DNA of 38,710 bases. Origin: Paenibacillus alginolyticus DSM 5050 = NBRC 15375 (lineage in GTDB: Bacteria; Bacillota; Bacilli; Paenibacillales; NBRC-103111). The position numbers and the translations under genes are program-made. Below are positions 15,501 to 23,620 of this stretch, in pieces (the first letter of the stretch is position 1; every line of letters starts with the position of its first letter). The DNA lies in contig NZ_AUGY01000079.1 of NCBI RefSeq assembly GCF_000422905.1, positions 1-38,710 on the forward strand, given 5' to 3'. A model generated the notes under the pieces. The model had not been told where the DNA came from and searched no databases. It saw only the letters and a program-made list of their open reading frames with translations.

Positions 15501-16406
15501 ATGGTGTTTAAGCATCGATCCCGTTATATACACGTCGGCAAAATGGGGGACATCCGGCCGACTGTCAATCTGGCCAACCACATCACCGTACCGGTCGGTA
15601 TGGTTTGGGGGCCGCGTACGATACCGGATTACCAGCTTGTTTATATCATTCATGGAAGCGCAACCATGGAATATGCCGGTCGGAAGCTGGAGCTTCGACC
15701 TGGGCATTGTATTTTTTACGGATCGCATACACCGCATCGTCTTGCCGCTTCGCCTCTGGCCCCCCTCACGATAGCAAGCGTGCACTTCCGATTTGACGCT
15801 CAAAGCCCGGAGCCGGTTTCGCCTCACCCCTATTTGAAGGCATGCCCCGAAAGCGACCTTCAGCTCCCTGCCGTCACTTATACCATTGAGGTGGAAGGGA
15901 TCGGCGATCTGGAGCTTTGGCCCTTGTTTGACGTGAAAGGAGTTGAAGGATTGTTTATCCGTATGGCAAAAGAGTTTTTGCATCAAGACCCCGGCTTCGA
16001 GGCAATTTTGCGCGGGTACTTGATTCAATTGCTCGGAACGCTGATCCGGTTTCAGCTCGACAAGCGGTTCCGTGCCGCCAATGAAAGCAGCAAAATCGCT
16101 ATAGCCGTAGAAGCGATCCGAAACCGTCCGACCTACGCCTGGTCCATTTCCGAGTTGGCCGCGATTGTCGGCTACCACCCTACCTACTTCGCAGAGCTGT
16201 TTCGTGAAGCGACGGGCTATGCACCCAAGCATTTCCTCGTAATGGAACGGATAAAGCAAGCACAGCTCCTGCTGCTTCAAGAAAAATCGGTCGAAGCTGT
16301 AGCCGAGAAGCTAGGCTATTCCAGCGTACATTACTTCTCCCGCAACTTCAAAGCAGTAACTGGCCGGACCCCGAGCGAGTTCAAGCTGCACAATCAAGAA
16401 TTCTAA
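15501..16406 (+). CDS. AraC-family transcriptional regulator (1)
   Basis: 301 residues. The N-terminal cupin-like sensor (about 1-165) includes YQLVYIIHGSATMEYAG and LRPGHCIFYGSHTPHRL. The C-terminal double helix-turn-helix (about 200-300) ends with VAEKLGYSSVHYFSRNFK and VTGRTPSEF, the AraC signature. It probably senses a sugar-like effector and activates the divergent PhyH cluster. The ATG has AAGGAGG seven bases upstream. It is the only intact plus-strand gene in the central region apart from the insertion sequence. Confidence 0.93.
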   Translation: MVFKHRSRYIHVGKMGDIRPTVNLANHITVPVGMVWGPRTIPDYQLVYIIHGSATMEYAGRKLELRPGHCIFYGSHTPHRLAASPLAPLTIASVHFRFDAQSPEPVSPHPYLKACPESDLQLPAVTYTIEVEGIGDLELWPLFDVKGVEGLFIRMAKEFLHQDPGFEAILRGYLIQLLGTLIRFQLDKRFRAANESSKIAIAVEAIRNRPTYAWSISELAAIVGYHPTYFAELFREATGYAPKHFLVMERIKQAQLLLLQEKSVEAVAEKLGYSSVHYFSRNFKAVTGRTPSEFKLHNQEF

Positions 16407-16409
16407 AGC

Positions 16410-16725
16410 GGAGACGAGCCCGAGCTTTATGTGGCGGACCGCCGCAACCATCGCATTCAGGTCTTTACGTTGGCAAGACGAAGTGTATTTGCCGGATTTG
16501 AATAGCCGGATCACGGTACTTGATAGTGAGGATCGATTGATTACGCATCTTGGGGAGGATCAGCAGGCTTATAAACAGCAGGGTTGGCCGAACTTACCCA
16601 AATCGTACTATCGTCCGGATAAGTTCAGCTCCCCGCACGGGGTTTGTGTCGACTCCCAAGGAAACGTCTACGTGGCGGAATGGATTTCCGACGGTCGCGT
16701 GACGAAGCTGGTTCGCCAGTCATAA
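16410..16725 (+). pseudogene. NHL-repeat protein, C-terminal remnant with frameshift
   Basis: Directly after the AraC stop the plus strand reads GDEPELYVADRRNHRIQVFT, a classic NHL beta-propeller blade. The reading frame then shifts by one and continues DEVYLPDLNSRITVLD, with a last blade SPHGVCVDSQGNVYVAEW before its stop. There is no start codon or ribosome site for the first frame. It is the tail of a six-bladed propeller protein lost by deletion and frameshift, fused behind the AraC gene. Confidence 0.7.
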
Positions 16726-16770
16726 GAAAGCGCCGCTTGACCGGTATATCCGGTTAAGCGGCGCTTTCTT
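16724..16770. terminator. Strong bidirectional terminator
   Basis: Perfect 15-bp arms AAGAAAGCGCCGCTT (16724-16738) and its complement (16756-16770), with a further inner ACCGG/CCGGT stem, are flanked by A and T tracts on both sides. It overlaps the TAA of the NHL remnant and lies 55 bp past the stop of the last sulfatase gene, so it ends both converging transcripts. Confidence 0.85.
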
Positions 16771-16824
16771 TATTCCCCTAGGTAGAAGAGAGTGCATGGA
16801 TTGGCCCGCACAGGACGTTTCCTG

Positions 16825-18231
16825 CTACTTCTTACGGCCTGCAAGCAGTTGTTCCTTCATCCAATGGTTCTGCACCAGCCCGTCGCCATCCCGCAGTAAA
16901 ATCTCGTACAATCGGTGGCGCAGTTCGGTCACCGTTGCAGCATGATCCGGATGCCGGGCGATATTGCTCAATTCGTTCGGATCGGCCCGCATATCGTACA
17001 ATTCATCCGTATCTGTCGGGTTCCATACGTACTTCCAGTCGCTTGTACGAATCATACGCTGTGAGTACAGGCCAAATTGTTGGCCGTTATATGTGGCAAC
17101 AACGTGATCTCTCCATCCCTGCGGCTCATGCCCCTGCAATAGAGATAACAGGGACTCGCCATGCAGCGCAACCCCTATTCTTTCCGGACTTGGCGAACCG
17201 CTGGCCTCCAGCAGTGTCGGCGGAAGGTCGAGCATATTGTATACAAACTGATCACAGCGGCTGCCCGGCGCCACCATGCCGGGCCAACGGACGGCAAGCG
17301 GCACCTTTACAACATCCTCATACATCACGTAGTGCTTATCCATCATCCGGTGCCCTCCACACATATCGCCGTGATCGGCTGTAAACAACACGATGGTGTT
17401 ATCGCTCAGCCCGGTTGCATCCAACTGCCGCAGCAGCTCGCCGATCGCATCGTCCAATTGACTGATAACCGCAAAATACCTTGAGACGATAGGGGCCCAA
17501 TCGTCCCATGAGTAATCTTGAATATTCCAATTAAGAAGCTGCTGTGCTTGAATGTAAGGCTTGTCGATGAACGTATCGCCGAAGCTGGGCCATTCGTGCA
17601 CCTGCTCAGGCGGATAGCGTTTTGCGAACGTGGCGGTCGGACGACAGGGCAAATGGGGCTCCCGAAAGTTCACGCGCAGAAGCCACGGAACGCCGGCATC
17701 GGAAGCCATCCGCCCTAAGAGCTCTGAGGCCATTGCAGCTGTCTGGTGCGTGCTTGAATGCTCGAGCGGAAGAGGATCGACCTCTCCCATATACCCTTGC
17801 GTATAAGCAAGATCCGGGTATTTCTCTTTTATCCAGCTTCTGTAATACTTATTGCTGTCGATGTATTCGTCAAAGCCGTACCGAGTAGGATCATGCTGCG
17901 GATGAACGTCCCACTTACCGATATAACTGCAGCGATAACCCGCTTCCTGCAGCGTTCTCGCCCACGAGTATGAGCTCGGCTCCAAAGAGGCGACCTTTAA
18001 GGCGATTGAGTGGTTCCACAAACCTCCGAACGTCTCCGGCCGCTGACCGCACACTAGCGATTGACGGGAGGGACCGCAAACCGGTATATGCGTGTAAGCA
18101 TTCGTAAACCACATGCCCTCGGCTGCAAGTCTGTCGATATTTGGCGTCTCCACCGGTGCGCTGCGACTGTAGCCGATACAATCATACCGCAGCTGATCGG
18201 CCATGATTAACAAGATGTTAGGGCGGCTCAT
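16825..18231 (-). CDS. Sulfatase with intact formylglycine motif (A)
   Basis: 468 residues of the type I sulfatase/alkaline phosphatase superfamily. Metal-binding Asp12 is in ILLIMADQLRYD. Cys52 lies in PVCGPSRQSL, the C-x-P-S-R motif that is converted to formylglycine. Asp286-His287 lie in LFTADHGDMCGGH. GKWD (106-109) replaces the usual GKWH, so one substrate or leaving-group residue differs. There is no signal peptide, so it is cytoplasmic and acts on imported substrate. It needs a maturation enzyme (FGE or anSME) encoded elsewhere. The start overlaps the previous stop as ATGA. It is the last gene before the terminator. Confidence 0.93.
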   Translation of the reverse strand: MSRPNILLIMADQLRYDCIGYSRSAPVETPNIDRLAAEGMWFTNAYTHIPVCGPSRQSLVCGQRPETFGGLWNHSIALKVASLEPSSYSWARTLQEAGYRCSYIGKWDVHPQHDPTRYGFDEYIDSNKYYRSWIKEKYPDLAYTQGYMGEVDPLPLEHSSTHQTAAMASELLGRMASDAGVPWLLRVNFREPHLPCRPTATFAKRYPPEQVHEWPSFGDTFIDKPYIQAQQLLNWNIQDYSWDDWAPIVSRYFAVISQLDDAIGELLRQLDATGLSDNTIVLFTADHGDMCGGHRMMDKHYVMYEDVVKVPLAVRWPGMVAPGSRCDQFVYNMLDLPPTLLEASGSPSPERIGVALHGESLLSLLQGHEPQGWRDHVVATYNGQQFGLYSQRMIRTSDWKYVWNPTDTDELYDMRADPNELSNIARHPDHAATVTELRHRLYEILLRDGDGLVQNHWMKEQLLAGRKK

Positions 18232-19631
18232 GACGGCTCTTTCCTCCCCGCTTGCCGGGCTGCCACCGCTTCGTCAAAACGTTCCTGTCGGGGATCGCTA
18301 AGCCACTCTTCCCAAGTTAAACCGTATTGCAGCAAGATCTCGTGAATCCGATTTTTGAATGGGAGCCCGAATCGGAGCTGCGTTTCCATCGGATCCGGAC
18401 GTCCGTCCAGCACGTCGGCCACCCATGAATCCAGGCTGTGTTCCAATTCGTCGGCTAACGCCGTATTGGTCCCCGCAAGATTGATCGTTTCTCCCGGGTC
18501 TGTTCGCAAATTATAGAGCTCCCGAGAGGGACGGCGAAACGGTCCCGAATCGACTGTGCGGATTAATTTCATTTCCCTAGTCAAAATGCCTCGACTCGCC
18601 TGCCAAGCGCATTCGCTTAAGAATACGGTGTCACGGGTACCGTCCTCCTCTCCGCGAATACTCGGCCATAGGCTGCGGCCGTCCAGACCTTGTGGAGTCT
18701 GTAGGCCTGCCGCCTCCAATACCGTCGGCATCAAATCGGTCTGCTGCACCAACCCGCCAATTCTGCGGCCTGAGGGCAATCGTCCGGGCCATCGTAAAAT
18801 CATAGGTATATGTACTGTTGTTTCATATAAGCCGCAATGATCCCAATAAATGTCGTGCTCCGTTAAGCTTTCCCCATGATCCCCGAACAGGACGAGCAAG
18901 GTATCGTCATACAATCCCTCCTGGACGAGTACTTGGTCCAGCTCGCGCAGCCTATCGTCCAAGTACCGGATCTCCGCATCATACAACGCATTGACGTACT
19001 CTGCGTCAGTTACCGGACCCAGGTGCTCGTAATGGTGGTGCTTAAAAAAAGGATAAGCCGCATGATTGTATGCAGCTTTCATGCTTGTATTCGACGGATC
19101 AAAGGGATCCCGTCCGGCTTCATAGAATTGTCTCGCATCCTGGCTCGGCGGCAAATACGGGGAATGCGTATCCCAGTAATGAAGAAATAAAAAGAAGTTC
19201 TCTTCCTTGTGTTCGTGAATCCAAGAGAATGCCAATTCGTTCACGGTTTGGCCGTCAATCTGCCGTTGCTTCCCAACCGAATTGATATAGTACCGGTACC
19301 CTCTGGCGAACCATTCCTTCAACTGATACAAGTTGTCGACCGCCGCAGTAGTATAGCCGCCGGACCGCAGCAGCGTCGGCAGCCATGACTCGGATTTGGG
19401 CAGCTGCATCAAGGGGGAACCGTGGGAGACGACACCCGTCCTCAGCCCCACCTTACCTGTAAAAATGCCGGTATGTGCGACCTCAGTCGGAATGTCGGTG
19501 GCATAGGCCCGTTCGAACAATACGCCTTCGGAAGCAATTCGATCGATATGGGGAGATGTCGGCTTCCCGTATCCGTAGCAGCCAAGTCGGGAGGCTCGGA
19601 GTGTATCCAGCGAAATGAATAAGATATTCAG
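18228..19631 (-). CDS. Sulfatase-family hydrolase with Thr nucleophile position (B), CTG start
   Basis: 467 residues if started at CTG (19631-19629). The N-terminus then reads LNILFISLDTLRASRLGCYG, with the essential metal Asp at residue 9. A later TTG (19520) would delete this strand and is unlikely. The CTG overlaps the APS kinase stop as CTGA and has AAAGGAG nine bases upstream. At the formylglycine position the sequence is PTEVAHTGIFTG: Thr49 replaces Cys and His replaces Arg. DHGES with Asp-His metal ligands is intact. Thr is the nucleophile in other members of this superfamily (nucleotide pyrophosphatase/phosphodiesterases), so a phosphodiester or phosphonate substrate is possible. There is no signal peptide. 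Confidence 0.85.
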   Translation of the reverse strand: MNILFISLDTLRASRLGCYGYGKPTSPHIDRIASEGVLFERAYATDIPTEVAHTGIFTGKVGLRTGVVSHGSPLMQLPKSESWLPTLLRSGGYTTAAVDNLYQLKEWFARGYRYYINSVGKQRQIDGQTVNELAFSWIHEHKEENFFLFLHYWDTHSPYLPPSQDARQFYEAGRDPFDPSNTSMKAAYNHAAYPFFKHHHYEHLGPVTDAEYVNALYDAEIRYLDDRLRELDQVLVQEGLYDDTLLVLFGDHGESLTEHDIYWDHCGLYETTVHIPMILRWPGRLPSGRRIGGLVQQTDLMPTVLEAAGLQTPQGLDGRSLWPSIRGEEDGTRDTVFLSECAWQASRGILTREMKLIRTVDSGPFRRPSRELYNLRTDPGETINLAGTNTALADELEHSLDSWVADVLDGRPDPMETQLRFGLPFKNRIHEILLQYGLTWEEWLSDPRQERFDEAVAARQAGRKEPS

Positions 19632-20173
19632 ACCGCGTCACTCCTTTCTAATCTAAGTGAAATGTAGTCCAACAGCATCGATACGTTGCTTTCTACATCT
19701 TGGGTATGCGTACGGATCACTATATCGGGATGCTCAGGTAGTTCATAAGGGTCGCCGATTCCTGTAAAATGCGGAATTTCCGCCTTTCTTGCTTTGGCGT
19801 ACAGTCCTTTCACATCGCGCCGCTCGCATTCGCTCAAGGGGCAGTCCACAAAAACTTCCACAAAGCCCGGCAGCTCTCTTCGCGCCAATTCCCGCATTTC
19901 CCGGTACGGTGTAATGGCCGAAACCATGACGATCACCCCGTTGCGGGCTAGCAGCTTGCTGATGTAAATGATGCGGCTGATGTTTTCAAGCCGATCCTCA
20001 CGGCTGAAACCCAGTCCTCGGGAGATGATGCTGCGCAGCTCATCCCCATCGAGCAGCTCAACACGCGCTCCCGAAGCCCTGAGCGGTTCGAGCAGGGCAC
20101 GGGCGGTCGTCGTCTTACCCGCGCCCGACAATCCTGTAAACCAAAGTATAAGCCCTGTATTATCGTTGTTCAT
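19628..20173 (-). CDS. cysC: Adenylylsulfate (APS) kinase
   Basis: 181 residues. The Walker A motif is GLSGAGKTTTA, followed by LLDGDELR, GFSREDRLENISR, then ITPYREMRE, CPLSECERRDVKGLYAKAR and FTGIGDPYE, all typical APS kinase blocks. It phosphorylates adenosine 5'-phosphosulfate to PAPS, the sulfate donor or reduction precursor. I place the start at the ATG at 20173, after GGAGGAGGAAGG, rather than the GTG 21 codons upstream, which would overlap the preceding oxidoreductase. No ATP sulfurylase, PAPS reductase or sulfotransferase is in the window. Translational coupling to the next gene (CTGA overlap) ties it to the sulfatase operon. Confidence 0.9.
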   Translation of the reverse strand: MNNDNTGLILWFTGLSGAGKTTTARALLEPLRASGARVELLDGDELRSIISRGLGFSREDRLENISRIIYISKLLARNGVIVMVSAITPYREMRELARRELPGFVEVFVDCPLSECERRDVKGLYAKARKAEIPHFTGIGDPYELPEHPDIVIRTHTQDVESNVSMLLDYISLRLERSDAV

Positions 20174-20210
20174 GAACCTTCCTCCTCCGGATCGGCTCTC
20201 CATGATGGCA

Positions 20211-21206
20211 CTACTCCACCTCAACCACAGCCCCACCGGACTCGTGTGAGCGAATGGCCGCTTCGATAATCTTTTGCACGGCTAAACCGTCCTCACCCGA
20301 TGCCGATATTTGATCAGGGAGGACGCCGTCCCTTACTTCTCTAATGAATGCACCGAGCCGCAACCGAAACGTATCGTCGAACCCTCGCATCCCCGTCATG
20401 ATGGAGTTGCGGTACACCCGCAGTTCTTCCTCCCGGTGAGGATAGAGCGTTGCCGATTCGTACACGTTATCTAGTACGAATCGGCCCTTATCTCCCGCAA
20501 CTTCGCAGCCTTCGATGGAATGCCATCCGAAAATATCATAGCTGCCGGTCAAATGCCCGACCGCTCCGGATGCAAATTCGAGATTGATCGATGCCGTCGA
20601 CCAGACGGACCGTCCAGGCGACTTCGTCAAAAATGCCTGCACTCTCCTTACCTCTCCTCCAAAGTAACGAACGACGTCAAACGAGTGCGGATGAAGCGCA
20701 CGAAGATGTATCCAAGGCGTTGACTCGTTAGGATTGCCGATCGTCAATCGCATATTGATGTACAGTGGCGTTCCGATGTCGCCCGCTTCCATCCATTGCT
20801 TTGCTTTTTTGGCGGCAGGCGTGAAGCGGTGATTTAAATTGCATCCCAAGCGGACGCCCCTTTCCTTCGCGAATCGAACCATTTCCCTCGCCTCACCAAT
20901 GTCGTTCGAGATCGGCTTCTCGACAAGCACATCCTTCCCCGCTGCAATGGCCGCCATGACAGGCTCCAAATGGTGAGACCCGTTCTCCTTGCCCCCTGTC
21001 GCAACGCTGACGATATCGATTGGTTCACGCTCCAGCAGCGTCGCCACATCATAATAAGCACGCACCCCAAGCTGCGCTGCAACCGAATCGGCTAGCTCCC
21101 GGTTCAGATCGCATACTGCCACAAGCTCTGCATCTGGATGCTCAGCATACGTACGGCAGTGAATACGTCCGATATGATTCACACCGATAACGGCAACCTT
21201 TACCAT
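20211..21206 (-). CDS. Gfo/Idh/MocA family oxidoreductase (3)
   Basis: 331 residues. It opens KVAVIGVNHIGRIHCRTY, with VAVCDLNRELA ending strand 2, VLVEKPISND the conserved EKP, and LGCNLNHRFTPAAKKAK followed by the substrate-domain segment HLRALHPHSFDVVRYF. It is close to oxidoreductase 4 (23621) across the whole length and more distantly to 1, so these are duplicates that probably act on related intermediates. It should be cytoplasmic and NAD(P)-linked. It sits between sulfatase-family gene C and APS kinase, 37 bp from the latter. Confidence 0.9.
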   Translation of the reverse strand: MVKVAVIGVNHIGRIHCRTYAEHPDAELVAVCDLNRELADSVAAQLGVRAYYDVATLLEREPIDIVSVATGGKENGSHHLEPVMAAIAAGKDVLVEKPISNDIGEAREMVRFAKERGVRLGCNLNHRFTPAAKKAKQWMEAGDIGTPLYINMRLTIGNPNESTPWIHLRALHPHSFDVVRYFGGEVRRVQAFLTKSPGRSVWSTASINLEFASGAVGHLTGSYDIFGWHSIEGCEVAGDKGRFVLDNVYESATLYPHREEELRVYRNSIMTGMRGFDDTFRLRLGAFIREVRDGVLPDQISASGEDGLAVQKIIEAAIRSHESGGAVVEVE

Positions 21207-21305
21207 CCTGTCACATCTCCTCTCTCCATAAAATGAGGAAGAGAGGAACGACGGTTCCCGTACATTCCTTTCTCTTCCGTTCCTCTATACCAGTCCCGTC
21301 ACATC

Positions 21306-22769
21306 TTAGACGGAGGTTTCTTCTTCCGATCTTTCTTCTACTTCCTCAGCTTCGGCCGCATTGACCGTTTCATCCGCATCCTTCGCCTTCGCCTGCAGCT
21401 TTCTCGCCGTGACGGACGAACCGATATGCAGCGAATCGTAAGCCTGCTGCGATGATTCGAACGGCCCGCCCCCAAGGCCATGCCAGTTCAGATTTACGGC
21501 GATAGGATTGATTCTGCCGGTTGCCTCTTCCCTTCGCTCGATGTGCGCTTCCATGCGCGACTGCAGCAGAGCCACGACTTCCGGCTCGTCAGATGCAACG
21601 TTATGCAGCTCCTCCGGGTCGCGGACCAGATTATAGAGCTCCAAGGCCGGCTTAAAGTGGAAATCCGGCTCCAAGGCCACGATCAGCTTCCATTCCGGCG
21701 TACGCCAGCCATGCTTCCGCATCCAAGTGCACTCCGTTATATACATCTCACTTTCAGGCACCCGTTCTTCTCCCCGGACCAGCGGCAGGAGACTGCGACC
21801 ATTAAAAGCGATGCCGCTGTCGATACCGAGCAATTCAAGGACAGTCGGCATCACGTCCTTAATTTGCGAGAAGCTGGAGATGCGCCGCCCTGCAGGGAGC
21901 TTTCCCGGATATCTTAGGATGAGTGGAATTCGTAAGTTCGTCTCATACAGTCCATGATGGTCGTAGTAGCAATCGTGTTCGTTCAGCGTCTCTCCGTGGT
22001 CGGAAGTGATGACGACAAGGGTCTCTTCTTCAATTCCCAGCTTTTCCAAAGCCGTGAAGATCGATTGTATGCCTGCATCCATGTAGGCGATTGCCCCGTC
22101 ATACTGGGCGTCGACATATTCGCTGTCGGTGCAGCCCTCCGGAATCCAAGAGTGGAAATAGTCGACGAAGGGTTTGAATGCATAAAGGCCATCGAGTGAA
22201 TGATTGCTCGGATCTTTTTCGTCCCCGTCATAAAACATTCGTTCAAAAGGCTGCGGGGGCAAATAAGGGGAATGCGGGTCCATGTGCCGCAGGAAAAGGA
22301 AGAACGGCTTGTCATCATCCGCAAGACGCTTCAATTCCGGGATCGCGACACGATTCAGGTTTTCCGCTTTCGGACTGCGTCCCGTTTCGTCCGCGCCCCA
22401 CCCTTCATAGTCCATGTAATTCTGGAATCCTCGTGCTGACGGATTTCCGGTGAAGCCGATGCAAGTCGTATTATAGCCTTCCCCTTCAAGCACCTCGGCG
22501 AGTGCCTTCACATGATCGCCGACCGGCCCGCCATGACGTAAGGCGACAACATCCGTTCCGAAGCAATCCATACCTGTGAGCATGGAAGCATATCCGGGCG
22601 TCGTAGGAATACTAGGCGAGAAGTGCTGCTCAAACAGCACGCCTCCTTTGCTATACTGGTCTATGTGGGGAGTCGTCAAGCGATGATAGCCGTAAGCGCT
22701 CATATGGTCACGCCGCAAGCTGTCGATACCGAGCAGCAGCAAATTCGGTTTTTTGTTGGATTTGGACAT
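21306..22769 (-). CDS. Sulfatase-family hydrolase with Thr nucleophile position (C)
   Basis: 487 residues. Metal Asp16 is in LLLGIDSLRRDH. The nucleophile region reads PTTPGYASMLTG, so Thr56 stands where sulfatases have Cys or Ser, Pro58 is kept and Tyr60 replaces Arg. ITSDHGETLNEHD carries the second metal site. The C-terminal 40 residues are strongly acidic (EAEEVEERSEEETSV) and unlike the fold, perhaps a disordered tail. There is no signal peptide. As in protein B, Thr suggests a phospho-ester hydrolase rather than a formylglycine sulfatase. The ATG has CGGAGGG upstream. Confidence 0.88.
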   Translation of the reverse strand: MSKSNKKPNLLLLGIDSLRRDHMSAYGYHRLTTPHIDQYSKGGVLFEQHFSPSIPTTPGYASMLTGMDCFGTDVVALRHGGPVGDHVKALAEVLEGEGYNTTCIGFTGNPSARGFQNYMDYEGWGADETGRSPKAENLNRVAIPELKRLADDDKPFFLFLRHMDPHSPYLPPQPFERMFYDGDEKDPSNHSLDGLYAFKPFVDYFHSWIPEGCTDSEYVDAQYDGAIAYMDAGIQSIFTALEKLGIEEETLVVITSDHGETLNEHDCYYDHHGLYETNLRIPLILRYPGKLPAGRRISSFSQIKDVMPTVLELLGIDSGIAFNGRSLLPLVRGEERVPESEMYITECTWMRKHGWRTPEWKLIVALEPDFHFKPALELYNLVRDPEELHNVASDEPEVVALLQSRMEAHIERREEATGRINPIAVNLNWHGLGGGPFESSQQAYDSLHIGSSVTARKLQAKAKDADETVNAAEAEEVEERSEEETSV

Positions 22770-22801
22770 TGTGAATCCCTCCGTCTGATTCCGAGTGTTT
22801 A

Positions 22802-23602
22802 TTATCGGGCACCGAGCGAACGCAGCACAGCATTCAAGTAGCCATAGCTTTCAGCTGCGACGGCGGTCGCCTGAGCCAACGAATGTCCGTTGGCACCGAT
22901 CACTTCAAGACAAACTGGGCCATCATAACCGCTTTCGGCCAGCACTTTGCAATATCCGATCAAATCGATATCGCCGCGTCCGCAAGCCTGCGCTTCGATC
23001 GGTCCCGGACCTGCCTGCCGTCCTTTACAATCCCGAATATGGATATGTCGGACGCGCCCGATAACTTGCGGGAGAGCTTCTTCCGGATTTTCGTTCGCAC
23101 GATAAATGTGGCTCGGGTCCATATCGATACCGAAAGATGCGTTTGCAATGGCATCTATGGCACGGAGCGTCGTCGGCGTATTGTAAATCGAGCCGCCGAC
23201 ATGCGCTTTCACGCAAAGCGTAACTCCATACTGCTCGGCCAGTCCTGCCATCCTTGTCAGCTTGTCGATGGTGGAGAGCAAATCGTCTTCTACATCCGAC
23301 TTACCGCCGGGACCCACATTCACGACAGGAATGTCGAGCGCATTTGCTGCCGCAAAAGCCTTGCCAAGACGTTCCTCGTCCAGTGCCGCCACCTCCATCG
23401 ACAGCAGCTGCAGCCCGTTTTCCTCAACGATACGTCGAAGCTCCGGCGCCTGTTCCTCCCAATGATCCAGCTCCAAGTGTTCGCACATCCCCTTGATGGC
23501 GGACAGCTCCACGCCGTCGTAACCGCTCATTTTGATGTGCTTGGCCGCCGTAGCAAAATCAAACTCCTTGAACAAAACGGAATTAATACCTAATCGAATC
23601 AT
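22802..23602 (-). CDS. Sugar isomerase/epimerase (xylose isomerase-like TIM barrel)
   Basis: 266 residues of the AP_endonuc_2/xylose isomerase-like fold. Segments include GYDGVELSAIKG, LLSMEVAAL, GIDMDPSHIYRANENP, HIHIRDCKGR and VCLEVIGANG, supplying the usual Glu, Asp/His, His and Glu metal ligands. Members of this group isomerise or epimerise keto sugars or dehydrate inosose, and they are regularly paired with Gfo/Idh/MocA enzymes in inositol-type routes. The ATG has GAGGAGG upstream. Its stop is 32 bp from sulfatase-like gene C, and it follows oxidoreductase 4 by 18 bp. Confidence 0.9.
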   Translation of the reverse strand: MIRLGINSVLFKEFDFATAAKHIKMSGYDGVELSAIKGMCEHLELDHWEEQAPELRRIVEENGLQLLSMEVAALDEERLGKAFAAANALDIPVVNVGPGGKSDVEDDLLSTIDKLTRMAGLAEQYGVTLCVKAHVGGSIYNTPTTLRAIDAIANASFGIDMDPSHIYRANENPEEALPQVIGRVRHIHIRDCKGRQAGPGPIEAQACGRGDIDLIGYCKVLAESGYDGPVCLEVIGANGHSLAQATAVAAESYGYLNAVLRSLGAR

Positions 23603-23620
23603 GAAGGTTGCCTCCTCATA

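Noticed and set aside
15357..16280. 307-residue minus-strand ORF opposite the AraC gene
   Set aside because: It is a shadow of the plus-strand AraC gene: it has no family likeness, no ribosome site, and the sense strand has a complete AraC protein.
22883..23593. 236-residue plus-strand ORF over the isomerase gene
   Set aside because: The opposite strand encodes a full sugar isomerase with metal ligands. This ORF has low-complexity, Arg/His-rich antisense composition.
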